Source: Luidia sarsii (lineage: Eukaryota; Echinodermata; Asteroidea; Paxillosida; Luidiidae). From it: DNA of 64,000 bases. The stretch's first letter is position 1. The number at the start of each line of letters is the position of its first letter. Location of the stretch: positions 4,716,421 to 4,780,420 of the forward strand of contig OX465115.1 in the NCBI GenBank assembly GCA_949987565.1, written 5' to 3'. Of the stretch, positions 12,901-20,734 are shown piece after piece. A program made the position numbers and the translations under genes. The notes under the pieces were generated by a model. The model worked only from the letters and a program-made list of their open reading frames with translations, ran no database searches and had not been told where the DNA came from.

Positions 12901-15735
12901 TGTTAAGTAAAATGGTATTGTCAAATTAACCAAGGATCGGCTGCCGATTCGAAGAATGGAATCTCAATGTTTCTGGAGTTTGATCTCACCATGTTGAAGA
13001 TGAAGGAGAGCGCCACCGACGCCCTAGTCCCACCGAGGGTGACCAGGAGGACGTAATTGACCAGGAGGGAGACCATGGAGTGGACGATGTCATAGCCTGA
13101 ATAATCATGAATAAATGCATAAATTTACATGAATTACAGAAGGGATGATTGCAATGGACCTTTCCCATGAAATATGCAAAGGTGAAAGGTGAAAGGTCTT
13201 ACCAAAGTTGAATGAGGCCAGCGTGAGGCCGCACAGGGCGAAGTAAAGGTGCTTGATTGAGGGCGTCTGACCGTGCAAGTAGGTCCTGGAGATGTAGCAC
13301 AGAGGATAGCCTGTGGAAGGTCAGGGGGGTAAGAAGTCGTGGATCATTACCGGTCACGTGCAGAGATGGCACAAAAAGATTAGTGACCACATTGACCAAA
13401 TGCTTACGCAAAATCCAAAAGCTTGTCACTCGTAAGCCGCGTTTCCACTGGATTTATTGGAAACTGAGCCGAATGGTTACTTTTAACGGCCAACCTCTGC
13501 CCAGTGAAAGTGACCAGGTAAGTTTAACTGAGCAGATTACATGTAGTCCAGTGGAAACGCACCACTCGGTAAAACGCAACTCGGTGTACATGCACTGTGC
13601 ACAAATAATTTTTGCCAGCTTGGTTACTAAATTAATTGACAATTATATACACTAGTACTAGAACTATAGTACCACTAGTAAAAGTAGTACAGTAGTACTA
13701 CTACATGAACACTGTACATGTAGATTGTAGTAGGCCTACTTATAGTACTAAAACACCAAAATGGGACTACCTACTGTAACTGTAGCCTTTAAATTAATTT
13801 ACCGTAGTAGTGTTTATTCCACATAGCCACCGGCGCCCGTGCCACAAAAGCTATAAAGTAAAGTTATACGCGAATAGTTGCCCATGAGTCTGGGGGTTGT
13901 ATAGGCCTACCGGTACATGTAATGAATGCCTAAACTTCAATTTTATATTTAATGGCAAACTATAACAAAATTATTTGTCTACTCATGTTGCATGTTGCAC
14001 TTGTATTTTCCTTAAAAAATCATACGCGATCGCTCGCTGTTTATTCATGACGTCATCAGGGCTCTCGCTAAAGAACAAAAATGCATAGCAAAACTGCTAT
14101 TATACTGTAAATTGCAATTTTGCAGAGCAGTTTTCAACAATTGTATAGTGTATACAATATAGTAGTTTTTCATTCTTTTATATTGTTCCTAAAAATATCA
14201 TGTTAGGCCTACTGGTAGTCTTTTGGAGTATAAATTTACATGTAATTTGTTCTGTAGTAGTGTACACATGTACATTTTGGTACAGAATAAGTCTGAATAA
14301 TAGCCCGTTTTTCTACTACAGTGTACATGTATAGATCTACATGTAATTAAGAAAAAATTGTATACCGTACTTCATCTACATGTACAGTAAGGCTTGACTG
14401 AAGTTGTGAGAATACTTTCTACTACCTTCTGACCTTTATGCTTGGTACATATGGCACATGATACTTTGTTTTCATTGCGTAGCAGTTCGCCATTAATGCA
14501 CTAGTCTTGGTTCAAGACGCTGTTAGTTTGGATAGCCGACTATGATCCGCAATGTACACACGCGTGCATACGTAGTCGCACGGAGATCCGCACACACGTA
14601 CGCATTGAAGTATTGAACTCCCTGGGTTATTGGTACCTAATCCAACAACTCTAACAAAATTCAGCAGTATTGTATGCTATCCTTGGGGTACCTAATCCAA
14701 CAAATTCCAACAAAACCTGGTGTTGGATTTTGTGAGGTTGGGGAACATTAGGGTTAATAAATGTACACTGTCGGTTTTCATCAGCTATTTCAGTGATAGA
14801 AATCTGGCCCCTAATCACCACAGCACAGGAATTGAACATTTTTCAAATTGGAAAAGGATCAGGAATGGTGATGTTACAGGCCAATCTGAACAAGGATATC
14901 TTTTTGACACGAATAAACAAGTTATTTGAATCGCAACAAAGCTATTTTGTGTAGCAAACTGCGATGTGATACCGCTTGTCATGAGCCGTGGACGTCATCT
15001 ATCGGCAATGCGCGATCTCGCAGCAAGAAATAATGTACGGTTATCCTATTGGTAATGCACACGGAAGTTGGGGAACCAGACAGGTTCACTGAAAAGACGT
15101 CACCATCCGTGCATTACACTGGTATCCGGTAGTCCAAGTAACTTGGACCCGACAAGTCAGCCTTTTTTATCGAATTTTGAAATTTCAAAATTCGATAAAA
15201 AAAGGGTGACTTGTTGGACTAGGTATCCGGTACGCACATGTATTAAATGCATGCAATGCGGCAACGTACACCAGCTAAGTCAGTGAGGGTCTGGGTAGGT
15301 AAATAGCTTTTTGTGACATGGGAGCTGGTGGACGGGTAAATAACCACTGCCTTACTAGAGCAATCAAACCCTGACCTGAATTTAAACAAATGCATGCATT
15401 GCATTTACAATACCCAGCCTATCGAGGCATCAATATTTTGAATTTGTGAACCCATGTCCCAAACCATTTACTTGCTCTATGGTGAAACAAGTAAAACTAC
15501 TCTCTAACGTAAACTAAATACATGTAGTTAAAGAAATCGGTCGCATTGATTTGATCTACATCATGTGTACTTCATGAAAATGTTCGTTTGTTTCACAAGG
15601 AAGACTAAAAAACAGTTACTTACAGAGCAGTAGCGTCAACAAATAGAGGAAGCTCATCAGGTCCAGACTTGTCATGGCAGCCATTCCGGCCAACAGGCCT
15701 GGATTTGAAGCAGTTTGTGTCGTTTCCCCGGCCAT
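3803..15735 (-). CDS. LPCAT3: lysophospholipid acyltransferase 5-like, copy A (MBOAT family), 10 coding exons
   Basis: Exons in mRNA order: 15735-15624, 13310-13203, 13096-12990, 12127-11996, 10814-10524, 8836-8750, 7576-7410, 6470-6323, 5576-5418, 3943-3803. Joined, they give one open frame of 483 aa, close to the 487 aa of human LPCAT3. All introns are GT-AG. Family knowledge: LPCAT3 is a multi-pass ER enzyme that moves acyl-CoA (often arachidonoyl) onto lysophosphatidylcholine and related lysolipids in the Lands cycle. Visible landmarks are the [19 protein letters not shown] segment, the WGK motif in exon 6, GLGYNGKDEKGNALWDAC in exon 7, the SFN motif (Asn326, expected active-site Asn) and AVWHG (His362, expected catalytic His). 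Their 36-residue spacing equals the human spacing. The start has A at -3 and G at +4. The human-type KKXX tail is absent from the last exon as read. Substrate preference is inferred. Confidence 0.93.
4020..4440. repeat. 181-bp direct repeat, about 2.3 copies
   Basis: Units start near 4020 and 4201, with a partial third near 4382. Each carries GGGCTAGTAAATTTAG, TAGCCCGCAGTAAGTTTTAC and a CTCATCCCCGCCCGCATTG block. It lies in intron 9 of copy A. Confidence 0.8.
5418..5576 (-). CDS. LPCAT3: copy A exon 9
   Basis: 159 nt in phase 0-0. It starts VQDMVKRIP and ends [11 protein letters not shown] before GTGAGT. It aligns with copy B exon 9, which ends [11 protein letters not shown]. Confidence 0.9.
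5655..5850 (+). repeat. tRNA-like composite SINE, anticodon arm deleted
   Basis: Leader block (GGCAGTTAATGGTTGAATGC, GACTAGTTGACTA) followed by GGGCTGGATAGCTCAGA, then directly GAGGTCTTGGGTTCAAAT and the AAAGTTTTCTTTGCC tail. The segment that would form the anticodon arm is missing. A head-to-head partial copy lies at 5600-5650. Confidence 0.65.
5882..5966 (-). repeat. tRNA-like SINE copy in intron 8 of copy A
   Basis: Minus strand: GGGACTGGATAGTTCAGATGG, a CTGG/CCAG stem around a GCGCAAA-type loop, then GGGTTCAAGTCCCAGTCC and the CAAAGTTTAATTTG tail. Confidence 0.65.
6323..6470 (-). CDS. LPCAT3: copy A exon 8, catalytic His
   Basis: 148 nt, entering in phase 2. It encodes [16 protein letters not shown], then the AVWHG motif with His362 in a hydrophobic segment (MFLAVWHGLFIGYYICF). 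The WHG motif is the hallmark of MBOAT acyltransferases of this branch. Confidence 0.93.
7060..7245. repeat. palindromic terminal repeat of a Penelope-like family
   Basis: Two arms in inverted orientation (7108-7172 and 7180-7240) share GTGGGCCTGACGTTTTGATC, CTAGCAGGACCTTTCTCAAA and GGCAGA around a short spacer. The flank at 7060-7095 has GCAAACTGCTTACTGACTAA, which accompanies most copies of this family in the window. It lies in intron 7 of copy A. Confidence 0.75.
7410..7576 (-). CDS. LPCAT3: copy A exon 7, active-site Asn
   Basis: 167 nt. It encodes MSGLGYNGKDEKGNALWDAC followed by SFNLSTNVWVGR. The SFN Asn is residue 326, expected to correspond to the human active-site Asn338. It ends in phase 2 before GTACGT. 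Confidence 0.93.
7773..8147. repeat. TTAA-ended MITE, about 375 bp
   Basis: Imperfect inverted ends: TTAACTTTCAAGGCCCAATA with CAACATTGGG at the left, and CCAATGTTGTATAGGGCC then TTCAA at the right. It is related to the elements at 11546-11919 and 38674-38989 and to the fragment at 930-1260. Confidence 0.65.
8750..8836 (-). CDS. LPCAT3: copy A exon 6
   Basis: 87 nt in phase 0-0. It encodes ESALMYKAFVVAAWGKVVFF, with the conserved W-G-K, followed by KYCTVFLIV and donor GTAAGC. Confidence 0.9.
9003..9115. repeat. palindromic Penelope-like terminal repeat, diverged copy
   Basis: GGGCCTGACATTTCCATCCT and the inverse GCCTTTGAGAAAGGTCCAGC ... TGTCAGGCCC flank a short spacer. The TTTTAGTCAGTAAGCAGATT flank follows. 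Confidence 0.65.
10524..10814 (-). CDS. LPCAT3: copy A exon 5 (largest)
   Basis: 291 nt in phase 0-0, exactly as in copy B. It encodes EKLSSEQKQCNIKTKPTLLE, then GYTYFPGGFFAGPQFSIRRY and AEKLLDNERGE. In the family this is the soluble loop region before the next membrane segments. It is notably GC-rich compared with its introns. Confidence 0.92.
11320..11496. repeat. 177-bp TIR element, pogo-like ends
   Basis: Ends CAGTGGAATGTCGCTGTAAC and the inverse TATATAGCGACATTCCACTG. The style (CAGTGGAA then GTTATA) resembles Tc1/pogo-derived MITEs, but the superfamily is inferred from end sequence only. Confidence 0.7.
11546..11919. repeat. TTAA-ended MITE, about 374 bp
   Basis: Starts TTAAAGGCACTACACAACAT and ends as the inverse ATGTTGTGTAGGGGCTTTAA. 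It is the same family as 38674-38989. The TTAA at each end could be terminal sequence or a TTAA target duplication. Confidence 0.75.
11996..12127 (-). CDS. LPCAT3: copy A exon 4
   Basis: 132 nt in phase 0-0. It encodes [20 protein letters not shown] then [12 protein letters not shown] and [10 protein letters not shown]. This is one of the most conserved family segments. The donor is the weaker GTAGAT; the paralogue has GTGAGC at the same place. Confidence 0.9.
12388..12505. repeat. palindromic Penelope-like terminal repeat
   Basis: Near-perfect hairpin: AAAATTTAGTGGGCCTGACG ... GGCAGAG and its inverse, with almost no spacer. The TTTTAGTCAGTAAGCAGTTT flank is at 12519-12545. Confidence 0.75.
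12990..13096 (-). CDS. LPCAT3: copy A exon 3
   Basis: 107 nt. It encodes YDIVHSMVSLLVNYVLLVTL, a membrane segment, and ends FIFNM before GTGAGA. The 106-bp intron separating it from exon 2 is the shortest in the gene. Confidence 0.9.
13203..13310 (-). CDS. LPCAT3: copy A exon 2
   Basis: 108 nt in phase 1-1. It encodes [20 protein letters not shown] then a hydrophobic stretch ending FNFG. It aligns residue for residue in length with copy B exon 2. Confidence 0.9.
13435..13562. repeat. short CCGCGTTTCCACTGGA-ended element
   Basis: Left end AGCCGCGTTTCCACTGGAT and right arm GTCCAGTGGAAACGC. It is related to the longer element at 52707-53349. The right end diverges after AAACGC. Confidence 0.55.
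13563..15110. other. intron 1 of copy A, no further gene seen
   Basis: AT-rich sequence with frequent TACATGTA and TAGTAGTA words. No exon, long ORF or large repeat is recognised between the small elements near 13.5 and 15.2 kb. Confidence 0.5.
15124..15230. repeat. short AGTCCGAGTAACTTGGACCC MITE, diverged
   Basis: Inverted arms AGTCCAAGTAACTTGGACCC ... TTTTTTATCGAATTTTGAAA and TTTCAAAATTCGATAAAAAA ... ACTTGTTGGACTA. It is a hairpin of about 105 bp in the family seen at 48.8, 55.2 and 63.2 kb. Confidence 0.7.
15624..15735 (-). CDS. LPCAT3: copy A exon 1 (start)
   Basis: 112 nt. ATG in context AAAATGG. It encodes MAGETTQTASNPGLLAGMAA then SLDLMSFLYLLTLLL, a hydrophobic N-terminal segment, and ends in phase 1 before GTAAGT. 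Copy B exon 1 has the same phase and a comparable hydrophobic end but a different N-terminal 20 residues. Confidence 0.85.
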
Positions 15736-16611
15736 TTTTATCCGGGTTTTCCGTACAGAGAGATCGTCAGTTCCTCCGGTACGAAGCCTGGGTCACACCA
15801 CTCGGTCGGTCTTCAGTGTACTATCCCTGTCTACTATGAACTTCGACCTCACTAGGGATCGCACAATCCATTAATTGGCATGGGGTGGTCTGATCTTCCC
15901 AAAAGGTTTCCTCGGAATTTTCAAGCAAGAAATTTTATTTAGATATTACTATTCGATTCTATTTTCAGCTTATTCTTTTCAGGATTAGCTATTTTGAGTG
16001 AACGGATACTTGCTTTCAAAGAATGGCGTTTATAGGCTCTGATTGAGTATGCAAACCCTATTTGAGGCAAAATGGAATGGTCCTCTGAGAAGTTTCATGG
16101 CCGAAAGTGAACAGCTCCCTGTTCTGTTCTGCTGCGCTAATGTGTATCATTGTTGTTCCCGAAAGTTGGTTGACCCGGACTTTGAGTTTTCTTTTATTCT
16201 ATTCTGACAATTTTTATTGAACACAATAAAAAAAGGCATTGGAATTGATCGATTTAAAAAGGCATTGTGAGCCAGGAGGGAATTTGCGATCCTCAAATAT
16301 CATGGATTGGACTTCAAAAGTTCACTGGAATGGCACTGGAATTATATTTATAGGGCCTGGGGGACGGAGGGGGGGGGGTCACGATGGTTTGTGACTGTGA
16401 CTGTGAGTTGTGTTTCTTGAAGTTGAAGATTATTAATACAATTTTTATAATATCGGGGCCTGTTCATGGTTTTATTCAGGCACAATTAATCCCATGTAGA
16501 AGTAGTAGTAGTACTTGTCAGTACGTAGTAGTATAAGTTTGTGTGGGGCAGGGGGGGATGAATTCTTATGAACTTATCTAAAGTCAAATCTTTTGAACAA
16601 TTGCAAAGAAA

Positions 16612-16725
16612 TCTTTGATTGGACCAGGACTCGAACCCAAGACCTCTGGTTTGTGTACCTACCAGCTGTACGCAAACCCAGAGGTCTCAAGTTCATATCC
16701 TGGTCCAGTTAAAGTTTTCTTTGCC
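16612..16725. repeat. head-to-head tRNA-like hairpin
   Basis: A minus-oriented tRNA-like half (GGACTCGAACCCAAGACCTC) runs directly into a plus-oriented half (CCCAGAGGTCTCAAGTTCAT), ending in AAAGTTTTCTTTGCC. Together they form a long hairpin centred on the anticodon region. Confidence 0.6.
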
Positions 16726-17404
16726 AATTGTTAGATACAAATTATATAACAAATACAATTGGTGAAGGAATTTCATGAAAATGAGGACTTTGAAGAGCTG
16801 ATAGCAACAGACAGAATCCACAGTTTTTTGGGGTTTTTTTTGTCAGTACAAAGTGACGTCTGTTCAGATAGCTGAGTGTGTGTACAATTCTGAAAGTACA
16901 TGTCCTGTTTTCTGCACAACAAGTGTGAAGTTAAATGAAAAAATGGAATTAAGCTCAAAGTCTCCTATGTGTGTTGCTGTACCCAGGAAAGGCGAGAAAG
17001 ACCACTGACCTTTAACATTTTCCCCACTGGCTAAAAAGATTCGGTTTGGTGCATTGGATTGTATTTGGTCAGCATTTAAAGACCAGTATTCAACAATTGT
17101 TCCACTTTTGTAACCGAATAATACAGTATTCACCTGAAGTGGAGTAATTAACCTTTCAATTAATATTCCTGAGTCAAACTAGTGGAAGGGCTGAAAGTGA
17201 AACTTTAAAAGGACAGACATAATGATGCAATTCTCATAAGATGTACTTTTCCAATTATCATTAATGTTTTTATTCCATTAATATTTCTTACATTCTCTTT
17301 TGTTTTATACAATTCACTAAACTTTCTGCTTAATAAAAATGTAAACAAATCAATGAAAAACTGACTTGGAACTTTTGAACAAATTGAAAATAAAATGGCT
17401 TAGA

Positions 17405-17495
17405 AAGCTTTGACTTGACTGGGACTTGAACCCGAGACCTCTGGTTTTGCATACCAGAGGTCTTGGCTAAAAATCCCCATCCTGTCAAAGTTTTC
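17405..17495. repeat. second head-to-head tRNA-like hairpin
   Basis: GGGACTTGAACCCGAGACCT and CTGGTTTTGCATACCAGAGG then a decayed plus-oriented half and CAAAGTTTTCTTTCC. The architecture is the same as at 16612-16725. Confidence 0.6.
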
Positions 17496-17920
17496 TTTCC
17501 ATTTTTTTTCATTTTTCAAATAAAAATGTGATAACGTACTGTTGTTGAAGAAATTCTTAGAAATTGGGGGACTTTGAAAATGTGACAACAACACTGAAAA
17601 AGAATTCTGAGTTCGGTTTTTAATAATTTTGGTTTTTCTCAGTACAAAGCGGTCTCTTCAGATAGCTCAGTGTACTGTGTATACAGTCTCAAGCACTGTT
17701 TTCTGCATTTGCGCACAACCATTGTGAACTGTTTAAAGAAAAAATGTGAATTAAGCTCTGTCTCCCAATTGTGTCGCTAAAGACTCGCTATACCTGGGAA
17801 AGGCGAAAAACAGATCAAAAACCCCTTGGGGAAAAAAGACCTGAAAATTCCTTTTCGACCCTCTGTCAAAGAGCGATCAAGCATTTGCTCCAGGTAAGCA
17901 GGACTGCATTGTTTAAGTTA

Positions 17921-18247
17921 TTAGCTATAGAAAAGACAAATCATTTTGAAGAATTTTAATTGATGAAGTAAAGAAGCCAGTAATATGTTTTCAGCTTGGC
18001 ATACAAAAGTTCTACTGGTTAAATTTGGCGTTAAATTATGAGGCCAATTAATGATGATTGCCCTTTGTTCATATTCAAAAAGCTCAAGATGCAAGTCAAT
18101 TTTATTTGAGCAGATGGAAATATAAGTTTGGGGGTTGTATCTACTTTGCATACTCAAAGGCTTCGGGCTTCTGGTCGAGATTCCAGGCTTAAGCAAGAAG
18201 CCAAAGTCCTTGCGATTGGGGACACTCCACAGTACCAGGGGGCTTTG
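17921..18247 (-). CDS. candidate exon of an unrecognised gene (tentative)
   Basis: On the minus strand a splice acceptor TTCCTACAG at 18248-18256 opens a frame beginning QSPLVLWSVPNRKDFGFLLK and continuing PGISTRSPKPLSM. The first 35 or so residues look protein-like; the rest of the frame (stop at 17921) looks random, so the true exon probably ends near 18150. It lies in the block of duplicated exon-like segments described at 18920-20300. I do not recognise the protein. Confidence 0.3.
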   Translation of the reverse strand, partial: QSPLVLWSVPNRKDFGFLLKPGISTRSPKPLSMQSRYNPQTYISICSNKIDLHLELFEYEQRAIIINWPHNLTPNLTSRTFVCQAENILLASLLHQLKFFKMICLFYS

Positions 18248-18604
18248 CTGTAGGAAAATAAAATGAAAATCATACAATATTATTAGAATGCTTGAAATTA
18301 CATTTTTCTTTTCAAGACAGCTTTCGACTTTCAACTCTAGACAAACTCCTTAATCTTTCCTCGAGAAATTAGTTTCACTCATCAGATATATAGTTTCTTT
18401 TCTTAAATGAAAATGGTTTTTTTTGTTTCCATCTTGAATGCAATTTCAATGCCCAATGCCTTCTACATGTTTATCGTATCTTGGTCATTGTGTCATTTTA
18501 ATTTCTTTTTAAATCAGCAATAAATGAGATCCAAAGTAAAGAGTTGATTCAAGAGTGTTGCAAACTGCTCACTGACTAAAACGGGTTATGCAAACTTAAA
18601 ACAT

Positions 18605-18870
18605 TCAAGGGCCTGATGTTTCAAACATAGCAGGACCTCTCTTCAAGGTTTTGAGAAAGGCCCACTTAGGATCAAAATGTCAGGCCCTCGCCTTTCCCCA
18701 GATTTGTTATTGGGTCATTAAGTCAGTGACAAGTTAAAAAAAAAATTGCCTTGTATTTTTCTTCAAGCCAAATTGTGCATGACATTTTGATCCTCGCTGT
18801 ACCTTCCTCAAAGGACAAATCTCATTCTGTCTTTGAGACTTTGCTCTGGACGAAATGTCAGGCTTAGAAG
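18605..18870. repeat. two decayed Penelope-like terminal palindromes
   Basis: Arms at 18605-18690 (GGGCCTGATGTTTCAAACAT ... AAAATGTCAGGCCC) and 18775-18870 (CATGACATTTTGATCC ... GAAATGTCAGGC). They are more diverged than other copies. A third decayed one lies at 19365-19455. Confidence 0.55.
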
Positions 18871-18919
18871 ACAGAAATGAAGAAAAAAGATCCTAGAATG
18901 TCATGACATTACTACAAAC

Positions 18920-19018
18920 CTTTTAGAGTCCCAACTGGTTGGTAAGCAGGGGAGACAGCCTTCATCTTCTCATCACTGTTGCATGGTAGAGGGTTCATCC
19001 AATGAGATGTTAGCAGGA
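18920..19018 (-). CDS. candidate 99-nt exon, copy 1 of 3
   Basis: A pyrimidine-rich acceptor ending AATGCAG, 33 codons, and donor GTTTGT; both boundaries are in phase 1, so the exon is symmetric. It encodes TSHWMNPLPCNSDEKMKAVS followed by PAYQPVGTLK. The copy at 19508 differs by several synonymous or conservative changes (V/I, Q/K, M/T), which suggests the frame was under selection. Product unrecognised. Confidence 0.4.
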
Positions 19019-19507
19019 CTGCATTGTATGGTTAAAGAAAAGAACAACCATTTTGAAGCATTCTTAATTGATGCTATTAGAAGCTAGTAATATTTTCTCA
19101 GCTTGGCATAGCTCCAAAAGCTCTGATTAAAATTGGCATTGAAAATTATGAGGCCAGTTAACGATGATTGCCCTTTCTTAATGTTCAACAAGCCCAAGAT
19201 GCAAGTCGATTAAATTGAGCAGACAGAAATAAACGTTTGGGGCTGTATGTGGATATAATGTATTGTTTGCGTCAAGGAGAATGTAATTCAATGAGGTTTT
19301 GCCCTGCTCGACATAATAAGCACTCTGCTATTTTACTGCAAGTCAAATTTTGCATGAGGTGCATGACGTTCCGATCCTTGTTGCATCTTCCTTGAAGGAT
19401 AAATCTCATTTTGCCTTTGAGACATATCTTACTAGGGTCGAAATGCCAGGCTTAAGACAGATATGAAGAATAAAGTTCCTAGAATGCATGACAAGATTAC
19501 TACGCAC

Positions 19508-19630
19508 CTTTTAGAGTCCCAACTGGTTTGTAGGCAGGGGAGATGGCCTTCATCTTCTCATCACTGTTGCATGGTAGGGGGTTCGTCCAATGAGATGTAT
19601 TTGTCCAATGAGATGTATTAAGTGATGCAT
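19508..19630 (-). CDS. candidate exon, copy 2 of 3
   Basis: Encodes TSHWTNPLPCNSDEKMKAIS then PAYKPVGTLK with donor GTGCGT. An in-frame 18-nt duplication repeats HWTNTS at its 5-prime side. The acceptor is not clear, so the start is approximate. Flanking intron-like sequence is also duplicated between copies 1 and 2. Confidence 0.35.
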
Positions 19631-20216
19631 TTGGCCTAATGAGAACAATGGAGAAAGCATTCTTATTTGATGCTGTAAGAAGCTAGTAATATTTTCTCAG
19701 CTTGGCATAGCACCAAACGTTGGGTGAAAATTGGCATTGAAAATTATGAGGGAATGCATTTCATGAGGATTGCCCTTTGTTCATTTTCAACAAGTCCAAG
19801 ATGCAAGTCAATTTTATTTGAGCAGACAGAAATAAAAGTTTGGGGCAGTATCGATCATGATGTTTGCATCGAGGAGAATGTAATTCAATAAGTTTTTGCC
19901 CTGCTCGACATAATAAGTCATCATAACAAGTCAAATTTTGCATGATCAGATGCATCATGTTCCAATCCTTGCTGTAACTTAATTTTGTCTTTGTGACTTG
20001 TCTTTAATTGCTAGGATCGAAATCCCTGGCATAAAGACAGATATGAAAAAGAACGTTCCTAGAATGTCATTAAATTACTACGTACCTTCTAGAGGCCCAG
20101 TGAAAAATGCTTTCTCCATGTGAAGGTTTATCTGAAGCATTGATGACTGGAACAATCTCAGTTCAGTTGGTTGGTGGAGGTAGGGGAGTTATCATCATCC
20201 TTCATCATCTTCAAAG

Positions 20217-20300
20217 ATCCCAGTGGGTCGGTAAGAAGGGCAGACGACCTTCATCTTCTCATCATTGTTGCATGGTGGGGGGTGCGGCCAATGAGAGGTT
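20217..20300 (-). pseudogene. candidate exon, copy 3 of 3, donor lost
   Basis: Encodes HWPHPPPCNNDEKMKVVCPS and YRPTGIFE in the homologous frame, but the donor position reads GAAGATGATG and in-frame stops lie upstream. It is probably a dead copy or one with shifted splice sites. A related short segment with donor GTACGT ends at 20095. Confidence 0.3.
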
Positions 20301-20734
20301 CTTCAAGAAGATGCGTATCATGTAATGCCAAGGGGATTTGTGGGAGGACAGGAGTCAGAGGACACCCTTACAGCCCAGGGGGACCAGATTGTGTGAAGCT
20401 CAGATCACTTGGTTTGGATTTTGGTTGTTGCACTCGTGATACACACCGTCTTGAAAACCTTTGATCTGCAGGATGCACAAAGGAAGACAAAAAAGAAAAA
20501 CCTGGCCTCTGCCTGGACTGATGTTAGTGGTTCACATAAAATGTTTGTCACCATGAAATCAACAATATAAAAAGTATTTACTACTATCAAGAAGATTGAC
20601 AAGAGGATGATGTCATTGTGGTTGATGAAACTTGCCAAATGAAGCAAGATATAATTGCATCGATAATCAAGATTGATGTGCATCTTACACTCAACATGAA
20701 CATGTAACTATATCTGATATAAGATAGTGATACG

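Larger units (their letters stand above)
15736..17890. other. 5-prime flank of copy A and intergenic
   Basis: No further exon recognised. It should contain the promoter of copy A near 15.74-15.9 kb, but I see no TATA box or other decisive motif. Two palindromic tRNA-like insertions lie at 16612-16725 and 17405-17495. Confidence 0.4.
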
